Positions 43,511-55,327 of a stretch of 64,000 nt of DNA are shown piece by piece. Position 1 is the first letter of the stretch. Each line of letters begins with the position of its first letter. The stretch comes from Mallotus nudiflorus (lineage: Eukaryota > Streptophyta > Magnoliopsida > Malpighiales > Euphorbiaceae). The notes beneath the pieces were generated by a model. The model made no database searches. It saw only the letters and a list, made by a program, of their open reading frames with translations, and was not told the origin of the DNA. The translations under genes and the position numbers were made by a program. The stretch covers positions 1,395,001 through 1,459,000 of the forward strand of contig CANTUR010000166.1 in assembly GCA_947683625.1 (NCBI GenBank), written 5' to 3'.

Positions 43511-45979
43511 CTAGCTTTGGTTTGAGCTAAAATGGTCTAGAATTGCTTAGGTTTCAATTTTTCCAATTCGGTCACATTAGGGTTTTTGATTTTTTTGACC
43601 TTCGAATTGATTGATTCATGAAAACTCCCTTCACAAATGTTGATCCTAGTAGCTCAATCTACATGTATGATTTTTTGTAGAATTTTTTGAGATTTTTTGG
43701 ATTTTTGGGTATTTTTGAATATTTTAATATTATTTTCTAATTTTTGGAAATTAATTATTTAAATTATGAAATTGGGATTCATGGTTAAATTAGGTGTTGA
43801 AATGAATTATAGGAATTTATTTGGAATTTTTATGAATTTCTAAGTATTTATTTTGAATTATTGAAGTTTATGTAAATTTGAAAAATTAGGTTAAATGTGT
43901 TTTTATTTGAATTTAATTCGTTAATTGAGTTTAATTATTAATATTATTGATAAATATGTTGAGAAAATTAATTTTGGATAATTGTATAATTTTTGGTGAA
44001 TTTTTGAAGTAATTTAAGTATATTTATATATGTAGGGGTATTTTGGTAATTTTACCCTAAATTGTCTAAAAATGTAATTTAATTGGTTTTAATAGTTATT
44101 TAAGGTATAAAAATGATTTCTACAAATTATTTAGTATTTTTAACTAATTAAAACTATTTTTCGTAAATTATTTTCAATTATATATATAATATACGATTTT
44201 TCTAAAAAATGAGTTTTTATCGGTTTTTACAGTGTTTTAAGGTTAATTATGTAATTTCTACTTATAAAATGAATTTCTATGTTGTAAGGATATTTTTGGT
44301 ATTTTTGAAATTATTTTGTGTTTGTGGACCCCGGTCGGTGGACTGTAGTTTGGAGTCCGACCGTAGGATTTTGATTGTGCCTTGTGTAGTTTTTCGAAGT
44401 GTATTTCCTTACAGGGTCGGCTCTACTCTTTTGAGTAGAGAGATGTCCGTTTTACAGGGGAGGTTATGCCAGATTTTCGGTAGAATTCTCGTAAAACGTG
44501 ATGTCCAGTCGAACCCTAATTCTGTTTCCGTATTTAAATATTCTAGATTGAATTCTAGGATTTCTGTTAGGGTTTATTCTGATGTCTATTATTTATTGCT
44601 TATTTAGTTACGCCGAGACCGAGGGCTAGTGGACCAGGCCCGTCGGACCCGTCTCGTGAAGCGCATTAGGTGAGTTACTATACTATATATATATGCTTAA
44701 GATGCATTATTTAGAAATGCATGTTTTACGTTGATTAAATATGCATAAATAATTTGATTATTTCTTAAGTTTATATTAAGTATATTTTTGGTTTATTTTT
44801 GGTATATAATAAATTATATATATGTTTTGTTAATAAAATATATTTAAAATGTTTTAAAATATATTTTTAGTTTAATTTATGATTTGACTGGATTTATTTG
44901 ACATATATATACTCGAAATATACCTGGTTTACTTTTGGTATATTTTCGGTATATATATGGTTTATGTTGTTATTTTATTGAACTTCATGCATCATTTATT
45001 TTTATGGATGAATGATTTATATTATTAATGAAGGATATCGATAGAACGTGCTACCTAGTGGGCAGCACTAGGACTGAGTACGTACCGGTACGCCTATAGT
45101 ATTTAGGCTATATTATACTAACTTATTTGTGGATATTGATTTGATGTGACTATTGATATGTGAGATATGGTTTGGAGGTGTGATTGCTAGAGCTCGGTTG
45201 ACCAAGTGTCTCGGGGCCAATCACACTGGCAGTCAGACTGCTGGAGCTCGGTTGACTTAGTGTCTCGGGGCCAGTCTACTGTCTAAATGGATTAAGTGGA
45301 TATATTTGGATTAAGTGAGCCTGTATGGCTAGAGTGTTGTCTAACACTATTTTTGAGGTTGCGATATTCTAGGGTTCTATGTGATCCTTCATAAAAGATG
45401 ATTTTCAGATAAAATATATAAAAATGATTTTATTGCATCTGTGTGTAATTGCCTGTATATATATATTAGATATATACTGTTGACTGTATGCATTATCATT
45501 TAGTGTGTATGTATATATATTATAGTAATTCACTCAGTGAGGTCTGACTCCCCTCCGTTGACTATTTTTCAGGAGAGTCAACTTCTTCAGACCTCAGTAG
45601 AAGGTCGATACGCCGGATTTCTTCCGCCTCGGCTTCTTTGTGTAAATTATCTACTTGAGTCTTATTTATTTTATCTAGACACTGCAGTAGTTGTGAATTA
45701 AAGTATTGGATTTCATGTATTTTATTTTAAAGAGATGTATTATATTGAAATTGGATTTGTATTAAAAGATTATATATATATGTGATGAGGTTTGATTCAA
45801 ATCCAGTGATGAAACTGTTATTATTATATTTATGATTTTTATTTCCGCTGCATATTGTATGGTTATTGTTATTATTGCATGATTTATTTTATTTTTAGGC
45901 TTGCTACGGGTTCCGGATTCGAAAGAATTCCCGTTCCCTAGCGCCGGTCATGGCCCCTGTTTTGGGTCGTGACAGTACT

Positions 45980-46480
45980 CCTCCAAGGACATGAAACCAC
46001 AGCCTTCCTAATAGCAGGGCATAGGTAATAGGGATGTCTAGTACAGTAAATTCAACAGTCAACTCTACGGGCCTTATTTTGACCAAAGCTTGAAGTGTTC
46101 CCTCCACATTCCTGGTACTGTCATCATAAGCTCTGATTATAAGGTTTGAAATTGTCAAGTTATATACTTTTAGACCTAGATTAGGCAGGATCTTTAGCGG
46201 ACATACATTTGTAGCTGAACCATCATCTACCATTACAAATTTGGTTCTCTTCCCTTTTACTTCAGCTGGGATAAATAATGCCTTATTATGGTTTCTTCCC
46301 TCTAAAGGCAAGTCATCACCTGAAAATGTTATAAGCCCATGTTTCTTTTCTGTCACCTTTGCTACCATAGCCTCAGACATAGCTACTGTTTTAGTGCTCA
46401 TATTCAACAAAGCTTTAACCAGAGCCCTTTTGTGACTACCCGAATGCATCAGTAATTCCCAGATGCTCACACTCACTTTA
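45980..46480 (-). pseudogene. Aspartic protease of Tat element D, split by solo LTR I
   Basis: Frame 46476 downwards: KHGLITFSGDDLPLEGRNHN, then the active site TKFVMVDDGSATNVCPLKIL (D-D-G-S), RAYDDSTRNVEGTLQALVKI, and ITYALLLGRLWFH, the C-terminal strand. This is the Tat type of retropepsin. The frame runs a further 23 codons into LTR I sequence before its stop at 45904; those residues are not part of the original protein. Confidence 0.75.
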
Positions 46481-47618
46481 GCCTTCTTGAGTTGTTCCAG
46501 GATCGGATCTTCTTTCTGTCCTTCCTCTACTTCTTCATCTTCTGTTTCTTCCCTTTCTATAACCCTTTCATTTTGCTTTTCTACTGCCTAGTAATTCCTC
46601 CCGCTTCTAGTAACATGATTCACATTTGGAGTATCACTCCATACATCAACTCCAGTGGATTTTTCTTCATCAAAATCATACCAGATGTTAATGGCCCTAA
46701 CAATTTGTTCCCTTTTCCTATTTTTCCAAACTTCCATTGTGCATGCTTCTTTTCCTTTCAACTCCCTCAGCTTGTCCATATGTTGGCTTAATAACTCTTC
46801 AACCCCTTCTTGGAATAGTTCTGGGGTTAAGAATTCATCTTCTTCAAACTCATCACCCCATCTTTTTGGCATGATCTCTTCCATGGGTATGTCAGCAGAA
46901 GCGGGTTTAGAATAGAATACTCTATAATCAAACTTTCCCGAAGGTTGTCCCAACAGATCTTCAACTCCTCTTGGTGACTGCTCAGGAATTTCAAGCTCTT
47001 CTTTTACTGACTTATCATCAAACTCATCTCCCTAACCTAAGGGCTTAATTGATTCAATAGGGATATCAATAGAGGGTGGTTTTGAGTAAAATACTTTATA
47101 ATCAAACTTGCCTGAGGGCTGGCCTAATAAATCTTCTACTTCTCTCTATGGCTATCCGAAAGGTTCTCCATTAGGTATAAGGTTGATATCCTCGAAGGAG
47201 CTTAACACTTCTTCTTCGCTAACCCCTGAGTTGATCATCATGGTGGCTGGTGGTGGAACATTTTGGTAGTCTAGGAAAGGGTTATTTTTGGTGTTTGGGT
47301 TGGAATTGGATTTCTCAGGGTCGGTGATTTTTCCAGAGTCTATCAGGTTTTGGATTTCGTGTTTTAGTCGAATGCAGGTATCTATGGAATGGCCAACTAC
47401 TTGATGAAACTTGTAGTAACTGTTTGGATCATAGCTAGGAGATTTGCGTTTGGTGGCTTAGAAAAGGTTAAGGGTTAGAGCATGCCTTTTTGGATTAGCC
47501 TCTCTAGGACTTTGGAGAGTGGTTATTTGAAATTGGAGAACCTTCGGGGTTCCTGAATAGCACGCACCTCCATAGCTCAGCTAGTACTTCCTTATTGTAT
47601 GCCCCCAATTAGGTAGTT
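46481..47618 (-). pseudogene. Gag C-terminal / pre-protease region of Tat element D
   Basis: Many stops. 46588-46953 is open: GQPSGKFDYRVFYSKPASAD, EEIMPKRWGDEFEEDEFLTP and LLSQHMDKLRELKGKEACTM. A related copy of its first part is read at about 47030-47160 (EGQPSGKFDYKVFYSK-like with stops), so a segment of about 130 bp is duplicated some 190 bp apart. Upstream, around 47200-47290, sequence reads like the LLDYQNVPPPATM region common before protease in Tat elements. Confidence 0.45.
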
Positions 47619-48605
47619 TTAGGTTCCCGTGCCTTTAGCAATTTTCTTTTTCTCACTCTCAATTTCCTTAACTTGTAACCCATCATCATAAAAATCAATA
47701 AAGGTTTTGGGATTCATCATCTGTAGCCTCTTGACCAAATTAGGTGACACATTACGAACTATCATTCTAACTTGATCCTCCTCAGCAAGCTTATTTTTCA
47801 TCATCCCTGCTTTATTCATAAAATGAGTTAAGAAATTAGAAAAAGACTCATTTGATTTATATTTAGTTAACTCTAGATCCCTGATGGATATGTCCAACCT
47901 GGAACTGTAATCATATTGTTTCAAGAATGCAGTACATAGTTCCTTCTAGTCAGCTCTAATAAACTTTTCTAACCCATGCTACCAGTTCACAGCCATTCCT
48001 TCTAGAGACAGCACAAACAACCTAATGACTACCATTAGAGGTGCTTTTGTAGTGCTCACGGTTGTTGTGTATTGGTGCAAATGAATTCTAGGATCTCCTC
48101 TCCTAATAAATTTCTACAATTTAGGCATTTTGAACTTGTCAAGCAGCTTGTCACCCACCATTTACAATATATCATCAAAGTCAAAAGAATATCCTATTCC
48201 TTGTCCTCTAATCAGCTATTCCATCTTGGACATTTTCTAAGTCAGTTCTTGCATCTACTTGGACTCATGGTCTTGAACCAATTCAAGTGATTCTCTCTTC
48301 GCCTTTTGTACCATGTAGTTTTCAATGTCTTCCAGTCTCACATTAGTAGTAGGCACATTTCTAGCAACAGGTTGCCCCCTAGCATTATTAGTAGTACGTG
48401 GAGGAGCTACAGCAATAGGTGGAGCTCCTACAGCAAGTGGTTGTTCAACAGTAGCAGCAGGTGGTTGTTCAATAACAGTAGCAGGTGGTTGTCCAACAAT
48501 AGGTTGCACTAGTCCAGCCAAAGCTTGTCTCAGTTCATCTTGCATCATAGCTCTCATGTCATCCATCAAAGCTCCCTTAATGTCCTCTAAGGTCCACATC
48601 TCTGG
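47619..48605 (-). pseudogene. Gag of Tat element D
   Basis: ATG 48599 opens WTLEDIKGALMDDMRAMMQD and a Pro/Ala/Val-rich repeat region (VEQPLAVGAPPIAVAPP), then LEDIENYMVQKAKRESLELV. After stops come DPRIHLHQYTTT, MAVNW, FIRADWKELCTAFLKQYDYS, then open 47619-47924: LTKYKSNESFSNFLTHFMNK and EEDQVRMIVRNVSPNLVKRL. This matches the retrotransposon gag capsid region of Tat elements. No zinc knuckle is seen. Confidence 0.65.
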
Positions 48606-49554
48606 TTATTGTTCCATTTTAGTCTATTCAGTCTGAGTTGGTTCAGCTTCTAGGAATAGTGGATTGATTGGACTCCCCTCTAGTCTCTTCAATCTATGAA
48701 GAACTCTTTGAGCTATGGACTCCAAACTTAAATTAACTCTGGTCAATCTGCCACCTCTTTGTCCCCAAACATGAAAAGACCCAGATGAATCTATGATGGC
48801 TACAAAACAAGGCATTAGTATGATGCATGGACTGTATGTATGCATGTATGCATGATGCATGTGCTTATGCAACAAATAGCAGGCAAGCACTTAGCACGTA
48901 GCAAGGCCATCATGCAGGTAAACCTTCCAACCTTATTTGTCCCACACACATATTCAATGGTGAGTCTCTTTTCCTATGATTTTTAGTCTTGGTCTTCATA
49001 TCAATAAGGGATATTAAGAGCCGACGTGCATGCCAAATCTCTCTTTAAAATAAAAAGCATAGAAATAGCATTTCTAAATATCAAGGTCTAGCCTAATCCG
49101 TATAGGCCTAGGCTTTTGTAAATAGAAATACCTCAAGACAATTCAAACAAACAAGCACTTTGGGTAAAGATCCTAGGGGAAGTAACTAGGCCATTATATA
49201 TGGTTAGGGTCCAATGAAAAGTTAAGGTTCCTTTAGCAAGATGCTCTCCATTATGGACTTTGAGTTATAGGCCAAGGTCAGAGGGGCCCAACATCCTTTA
49301 CCAACTTGAGAGAAGATTACCCCCCTTAAGTACTTGAGTTATAGACTCTGGTTAGATGAGCTCGGTAATCTTTCTTGAATTACGTTAAGGCTAAAAGTGA
49401 TGGTTAGCTAATCTACAACTCCATGAAGCTAGTGGAATCATGGAATCATAAACCAATGCCATCGGTTTAGTAGGGACATGTAGAATGAATGCAAGAATGA
49501 AATAATAATCGATAAAATAATTCTAAAGAACACAAGTAGAATCAATATCTCTTA
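48606..49554 (-). other. 5' leader of Tat element D
   Basis: It shares blocks with the leaders of G and B: AAGGTTCCTTTAGC(A/G)AGA, CCCCCTTAAG(T/G)ACTTG, AGACTCT(G/A)GT(T/C)AGATGAG and TAGTGGAATCATGG, in the same order. An open frame at 48624-48890 lies upstream of gag with no recognisable domain; it may be an N-terminal extension of gag. Confidence 0.5.
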
Positions 49555-49572
49555 TCCCCAGTGGAGTCGCCA
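49555..49572 (-). other. Primer-binding site of element D
   Basis: The minus strand reads TGGCGACTCCACTGGGGA, one nucleotide inside the LTR. This sequence is common in Ogre/Tat elements, where Arg tRNA is the reported primer. Confidence 0.65.
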
Positions 49573-49573
49573 T

Positions 49574-51786
49574 TACAAACAGCAAGGTTTAGCACACGTC
49601 TAAGATTTTAGCAACCACAACATTGTTTAGGCTCAAGGACTTAGAGAACACACTAACTACTATCACAAAGACATGGTGTGGAGATGAGGAGTCACCACCC
49701 AGGGTAATAACTAGGAAAAATTGAAAAGGTGGTACTCTATTCCCTAAAAGAAAGTTAGTGCCACAACCAAGAGATTCTGGATATGGAATACTAACTTTTC
49801 TTAGTCTCGTGTTCATTTAAAATAATTTTTTAAATGACTATTCCATCCTCTAATTACATGTAATTTTATTAAACCCTATTTGACGTCCATCTAACCCTAG
49901 GCATCTAGTTAATAAAATTACACATAAAAAATGCACTCAAGATCGTGTTGTCCCTAAGTCTAAACTATGTTAATTTTATAAAAAAGTTAGCTAGATTTAC
50001 ATTTTATTTATAAGTGAGAAAGAGACTAAAGGTGGGCCTACATTTTTTATTAATTAGTGAGCCTAGATCTATTTATTTTAGTTTATCTAAAGAATGAGCT
50101 TAATTCTATTCAATTTTAAAAGAAAGTTAAATTAGTGGGCCTAAGTCTAACTTGGTTTTATTTTAAGTGAAATATGGGCCTATGTCTATTTATTTTAAAA
50201 GAAATGAATTTAAGTAGACTGAGCTAAGTTTAAACAAGTTTTAATTAACTAAGTGGGCCTAAATTGATTTTAATTATTTAAAGTCCTAAACCATTTTTAA
50301 GCCTATTTATTAAGTGGGTTAGACCTAAACGTGGGCTTAGGGCCCAAAGCCAAAAATAAGCCCAAAAACATAAAAAAAAAACATAAAAAACATAACAAAA
50401 TCAAATCAAAACACATTCACATATGATTTTAAAAAAAAACCTAATTTAATTACATACAAACCCTAATTAACTAAAGCCACCATTAATTTTAATTAATTTT
50501 ACCCAGTAAACCTTGTCTTACTAATTAATTTTAAAGTGCAGAAAATTAAATCTTTCACTATTCCCACTACTGGGGCTATTACAAACTACGTATAAAATTT
50601 TAAATTAAACAATTATACATCCATAAATAAAAAAAACTACACATGATACCAAAATGAAAAATAAAGATAAAAAAAATCCTAATTTCTACTAGAAAATAAC
50701 ACATGATCTTCCATGGCATTCCATGGACCTTTTGTTTGTCAAAACATAGGCAGTATCCTCCTCAATCGACATGTAGACATTAAAAAAAAACATAAACGTA
50801 ATTAAATTAGTAGTAAAATCAAATAATCAAAATAATAACAAAAATAAAAGAAAAATCATAAACAGAAAATAATAGAAAAGAGTAAAAAATGAGATTAGAA
50901 AATAACACTGAAGATTTAGATGTTGTGAAAATGCCCTTTTTAGCCCCTCATACTAGGATTTTCACTGTTGAAATTGAGTTGTTGTTGATCCTAGACTCGG
51001 ATTAAAAAAATAATGGTGAATCATTCTTATTGAAAGAACCGTATAAAAAAGCTTTGACAGAAAAAATTGAAGTTTTTTTATGCACAGGGTATTCTTAATG
51101 GCGTCTAAATTTTTAGGGTTTATGTGTGAGTCTCCATCTTTGTGTCTGTCTCCCCAAAAAAATCCTCTCCAAAAAAGGTCCCTTTACGCACGCATGTAGA
51201 CTCTGCTTTTAAATGTAGAGTTTGCGCATACTGGCTTCCTCCTTTAGAGGAACAGACTCATCTCTCAAAATAGACTGATAAGATAAGGTTTTAATCTTTG
51301 AAAGTTACATGTTTTTGAATGCGTCAAAATCTTTTTAGATAAAATTAGTAATAAAAATTCAATTTTTAACCAATTAAAACACTAAAAAAATCGACAAAAA
51401 TAAGAAAAAATCATAAAATGGGACTTTTACGCATTGGCATTGTGCAATGTCGATTGGCATTGTGTAATGTCAATCGAAAAATTAGATTTTCGATCAGAAA
51501 TCTAGATTTTCGATCAGAATTATGGATTTCCAATCGAAAATCCATAATTTCGATCGGCATCATGGATTTTCGATCAAAAATCCATAATTTCGATTTCCAA
51601 TTTTTACTTTTAATTTCCAAAAGACCCCTGAAATTTAACTTATTTTCAACCAAATCCTAAAAAATGTTGTAATTTAGTCACTAAAGTCCAAAAAATCAAT
51701 AACCAAGTTCAATTTTTGAATGAATTTCATCATAGGGGCTTATGTCACAATTGTGCACAATTGCATCCTAAAATCGGGTGCTTACA
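49574..51786 (-). repeat. 5' LTR of element D, complete
   Basis: 2213 bp. The plus strand starts TACAAACAGCAAGG (TGTAGACGATGGGG in A) and ends CGGGTGCTTACA; the minus strand starts TGTAAGCACCCG. It shares its outer parts with solo LTR A and its first 520 bp with the truncated 3' LTR. Confidence 0.75.
51420..51600. repeat. Array of GATTTTCGATCAGAAATC-type palindromes in D's LTR
   Basis: About eight near-21-bp units such as AGATTTTCGATCAGAAATCT and GGATTTTCGATCAAAAATCC, each close to self-complementary. Open frames appear on both strands here (51411-51653, 51418-51660) only because of the repeat. Same location in U3 as the array in solo LTR A, but a different base sequence. Confidence 0.65.
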
Positions 51787-52613
51787 CCAACGGCTTCTAT
51801 TAGATTGATTTTTAAGTGTGTGTGTTTCCACTTGCTCTCCCCTCTAAAATGGGGGTGTGAAGGGGTCTATTTATAGGGAAATTTAGGTAGAATAGGGTGG
51901 TGGGTGCATGGTGGTGCGCATATATTAAGAATTTTATGTGTGGCCACAATAACTGCCTATGATCGCCCACAGCGTGTGTATGGTCACGCGCTTCGCATGT
52001 GGTCATATGCTTGGCGCATGGCCATAGAAGCACATGTGCACTTTATGCGCACTTCGACGCTTCGCACACACTTCTTTGGTTTTGCGCACACTGTTATGGG
52101 TTTAGTTCCTAAGGTTTTTTGGCCTTCTAGACATGTTTCTGGAGTTTATTTTGTCAAATTTAGCCTTGCTTTTAGCACATGACACCTAGGGGCATTTACA
52201 TGAACTTTTGAGTGATACACACTAATCCTTGGGTTGTGTTGGACCATTTTAGGACCACTTTTAGAAGTTTTAGAGCCTTCTAGATGTGTTTCTGAAGTCC
52301 ATTTTATCAAAATTGATTTTTGTTTTTTCATGAAACTAGGTCCCGATCTAACAAAATTTGCACTGGCCCAACGAGCTGAGTACTTTGAGAGGACTTTTCT
52401 TGAAATAAACCTCTCATTGTTCTAACAATTCGTAATTCATAAGGTCAAAGCATAACTTAATGGCTCAATGATCGATTTTGCACACTAGTGAGTTGGTTAG
52501 GTTTATTAAGGTTGCACACTTCAAAGGTGTTATAAAAGAGCAGACTATAGTCATCTTGGGGATTCATTTCATTATTAGACCTTTTTGAGGATAGTAAAAT
52601 TTGAGGTATGACA
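51787..52613 (-). repeat. 5' LTR of element B, second segment
   Basis: After CCAAC it resumes with GGCTTCTATTAG, aligned to 12951 onward. It contains TATAAATA on the minus strand (51868-51875) and a GCATGGCCAT/GTCACGCGC-rich segment (51900-52080), and ends GAGGTATGACA before the TSD ATGCT (52614-52618). Confidence 0.75.
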
Positions 52614-52618
52614 ATGCT

Positions 52619-53320
52619 ATATGCATATGTGATATGTACATATGAATAGATGCCATGTCATGTATGTATAAGATATATACAATTGAAATTGGCTAATATG
52701 CAAAGTGAGACCTTAATAATAAAGACCCAAAAACCTTACGAACTACATTTGGGTCTAGGCACTCCATTGGAGCAATAACTTGCATGGTTTTGGGCTTATG
52801 TACATCAACTATGGATAAATAGGGGTGTACATAAGGCCCAAGAGATTCTTGTAGTGTTATTGTTAAGCATGAGATGTTATGGGTGTATGAATACACTATA
52901 GGCCAAGAATGGCAAATAAGAGTACTTAAGGTTTGTAGTGTTCAAATCCATACATGTCACTAATCCAATGGTATAGACCTAACTAATGCCAAAGGCCAAG
53001 AATGGCAATGTGTACCTAAGGCCCGTAACATTAGGAGCAAGATGGAACCTCACATGAGATGTGATGGACAAGAGTTATCAACTTAATGAGAACTATTATT
53101 CCAAGAATGACAATGTGTACATGAGGAATATTAGTGGCCCATTAAGAATTCCATCACCCACTAGAAGTCCATCTAATAAGGGATTTTTGTTTCCTACTTT
53201 GGAAGTGTAGGATTCACCAAGTTAATGGGAGGCCATTGTCATTAAAGACGAAATCAAATGGTAAAACAACAATATTATATAACTAATTAATCTTGTTATG
53301 TTTCACATAAACTTGATAAT
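52619..53320 (+). other. Leader of copia element C, second part
   Basis: It continues directly from 11078 once B is removed. Three imperfect repeats of about 100 bp contain GGCCAAGAATGGCAATGTGT followed by ACCTAAGG (near 52900, 52992 and 53098). No coding motif before the gag ATG at 53321. Confidence 0.45.
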
Positions 53321-54170
53321 ATGAGATCATCAAACCCACTCGTGATCATATTCGACCAACATAGACTTATAAGCCCTAATTTTATTAATTGGCTAGGGAA
53401 TCTAAAAGTTATTTTAGCTTCCAAAAAGATACTTTATGTATTAGAATAAAACCCACTCAGACACTACCTCAAAATGCTTCCTAAGAGGAGAAAATCACTC
53501 TTGATAAATGGAAGGATGATGATATGCAAGCACGTTGCATCATGTGGGCTTCCATGAGCATTGAAATCTATTAGCAACATGAGAAGTACATTAGTGCAAA
53601 GGAAACCCTACTTTACCTTCAAAAGTTATTTGGTGAGCAAAGTAGGATCGCTAGATATAAGATATCTAAGTAGCTTTTTTATGCTAAAATGAGAGAGAGA
53701 GAGGAAGTGAGAGCCCATATGAACTCCATGATTAGATTAATGGAGGAGCTAAAGAGTCTAGACTTCATAATGGACTTCCACCTCCAAGTGGACTTCCACA
53801 TCTAAGTAAACTTGATCCTTCAATCCCTTCCTGAATCTTTTGGGCAAACCATTGCTAACTTCCATATGAAAAAGATAGAGTGCACTCTTGTGGAGCTTTT
53901 AAACATGCTCATAACGGCCTAAAAGGCTTTCCAAAGGAGCAAAGGGAAAGAGGTTGCACTTATTTCACTTCTAGTAGGACTAAAAAGAAAGGCAAGATAA
54001 GTATTATCAAGCCCACAGGTGGTATAGCCAAGAATAAAGGCAAAGCCATTGTGAGGGAAGAGCAAGGTAAGGGAAAGTGTTTCCATTGCCAAGGTGAAGG
54101 ACATTGAAAGAGGAATTGACCTAAGTTCCTTGAGTCTTTTAAAATAAAAGGAAAGGGAAAATAAGGAAAA
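53321..54170 (+). pseudogene. Gag of copia element C
   Basis: ATG 53321 reads MRSSNPLVIIFDQHRLISPN and FINWLGNLKVILASKKILYV before a stop; further frames give MQARCIMWASMSIEI, KETLLYLQKLFGEQSRIARY, MIRLMEELKSLDF and LPESFGQTIANFHMKK. The zinc knuckle at 54079-54118 reads CFHCQGEGH, but its last Cys and an adjacent codon are stops (TGA). Motif order is that of Angela-like copia gag. Confidence 0.65.
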
Positions 54171-54356
54171 GGTGAGACTTTCTCTAATTTATTAGTTTCT
54201 AAATGTTCTAAGAGCTCATCTAATGCATGGGTATTGGATACTGGTGCAAGTTCACACATTTGTTTATCCTTGTAGGATATAGCAAATGAGAGGAGGTTGA
54301 GGCCCAATGAAGTGACCCTAAAGCTAGGAAATGGAGCAAGTGTTACGGTCAAGGCT
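54171..54356 (+). pseudogene. Protease N-terminal part of copia element C
   Basis: NAWVLDTGASSHICLSL has the D-T-G-A active site (54237-54248), followed after a stop by RLRPNEVTLKLGNGASVTVK. The frame is cut by J after GTCAAGGCT and resumes at 55328. Confidence 0.7.
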
Positions 54357-55327
54357 AATCAATAAATAAACTATTTATTTATTTCCACATAGCATATTTA
54401 GGCTTCTCAAACCCATATCCATTTTTGGGCTTGTTATAAGTGTGTGACCCTATAGGTTCACATGACATTGGCAGTAGGCCTTAAATCTCTATTTAGGCCT
54501 ACAAGTCATAAGTGACCTCTAGCAAGACATTATGACTACCTAAGTCATGTGAAGTCAATAATCCGACATAACCTAATTTATAATAAATATTGTAATCCAT
54601 TTGTCACATGATATTTTGATTGAATATAAGGCATAGTTTTTGTCATCCTTATATAATTCAATCATATTATTTCTTGACTCTAAATAGATTGAGAATGGTA
54701 ACTCTTTATCAATTCACTTTAGCATGACCATGCATTTTCCTCAGTCTATCTTATCAAGAGGCCCATAGATATCTTACTCAAATTAAATGAAGGACAAATT
54801 CCTTCTCAATCACTCATATTCCGCACACAACTCATTTCACATCCAATAACAATCTATTTAATCATCCTGTTAAAGATAATGTTAAATTATGTCAAAATAT
54901 ATAATAGTTATATAGAAATCCATGATGATTTCAAGGTCAAAGGACTAAATCAATATTATTCTAATGAGAATTACTTACGACAATTATCTATATAGTATTC
55001 TTATGATGGGTCAATCCAGTACATTATTTCCCAAATAAGTACCTATGAGTTGACTTAATATCTCATATTCATGATTAGTAAAACATAATCATCAATCAAC
55101 ATCATGCTAGCCATAACATATTGTTATGACTAGGGATATACTGAATAGAACTCATACTTAATCTAAGGGTTTTACTATCAAGTCACATATTTGATGACCT
55201 TAGTAAGAATTGACTATTCAAGTAATTATCATAACACAAAATGATAATGAAAAATGCCTCTTTATTAAATAAAATGATAAAGTCAAAACATGGTCATACA
55301 TGATTAACCTAGTGCATATCACTAACA
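54357..55327 (-). mobile_element. Partial copia LTR J (U3 part) inside C's protease
   Basis: The minus strand begins TGTTAGTGATATGCACTAGG, the TGTTAGT start shared with C's LTRs, and runs 971 bp without any coding motif. Removing it restores protease (VKA then IGSNLTDLY). The other end, near 54357, shows no LTR terminus and no matching TSD, so this is a truncated LTR or the remains of a larger insertion. Confidence 0.5.

Larger units (their letters stand above)
42739..45974 (+). mobile_element. Giant solo LTR I (gypsy, Tekay/Del-like)
   Basis: It runs TGTAATATCCCGTG...GGGTCGTGACA, 3236 bp, with perfect TSDs GTACT (42734-42738, 45975-45979). No gag-pol frame inside. The very large size, TGTAATATCCC start, GGTCGTGACA end, C/T-rich tract followed by a GC-rich block, and CTCAGTGAGGTCTGACTCCC near the 3' side recall Tekay/Del chromovirus LTRs. 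The family call is by resemblance only. It interrupts D's protease exactly in the GGV codons after LLLGRLWFH. Confidence 0.75.
27862..51786 (-). mobile_element. Tat-lineage Ty3/gypsy element D, host of H and I
   Basis: The intact 5' LTR is 49574-51786, the primer-binding site 49555-49572, with leader, gag, protease, RT, RNase H, second RNase H and integrase in order on the minus strand, ending in a truncated 3' LTR (27862-28287 plus 38362-38458). It lies inside B's 5' LTR: the sequence before 27862 and after 51786 joins to match 12945-12970. The flanking pentamers TCAGT and CCAAC differ by three transitions, so they are read as a decayed TSD. Without H and I the element is about 10.6 kb. Confidence 0.75.
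11871..52613 (-). mobile_element. Tat-lineage Ty3/gypsy element B with antisense PMD gene
   Basis: LTRs are 11871-13731 (3') and 26784-27861 plus 51787-52613 (5', split by D). Both ends are flanked by ATGCT (11866-11870 and 52614-52618). On the minus strand from the primer-binding site (26782): leader, DUF7745-like first ORF, RT, RNase H, second RNase H, integrase, purine/pyrimidine motif repeats, an antisense PMD gene, tandem repeats, polypurine tract, LTR. Without D and A the element is about 15.4 kb, in the Ogre/Tat size range. No gag or protease is visible. Confidence 0.75.

Noticed and set aside
44209..44607. 132-codon plus-strand open frame in solo LTR I
   Set aside because: No recognisable domain, lies wholly inside an LTR; probably chance.
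48306..48636. Ser- and Ala/Gly-rich plus-strand open frames
   Set aside because: They are the antisense of the Pro/Ala-rich part of D's gag, which has supporting motifs on the minus strand.
49556..49572. Possible tRNA gene fragment at the CCCCAGTGGAGTCGCCA-type sites
   Set aside because: No cloverleaf around it; its place one base from the LTR identifies it as a primer-binding site.
51411..51660. Complementary open frames on both strands
   Set aside because: They coincide with the 21-bp palindrome array of D's LTR, not with any gene.
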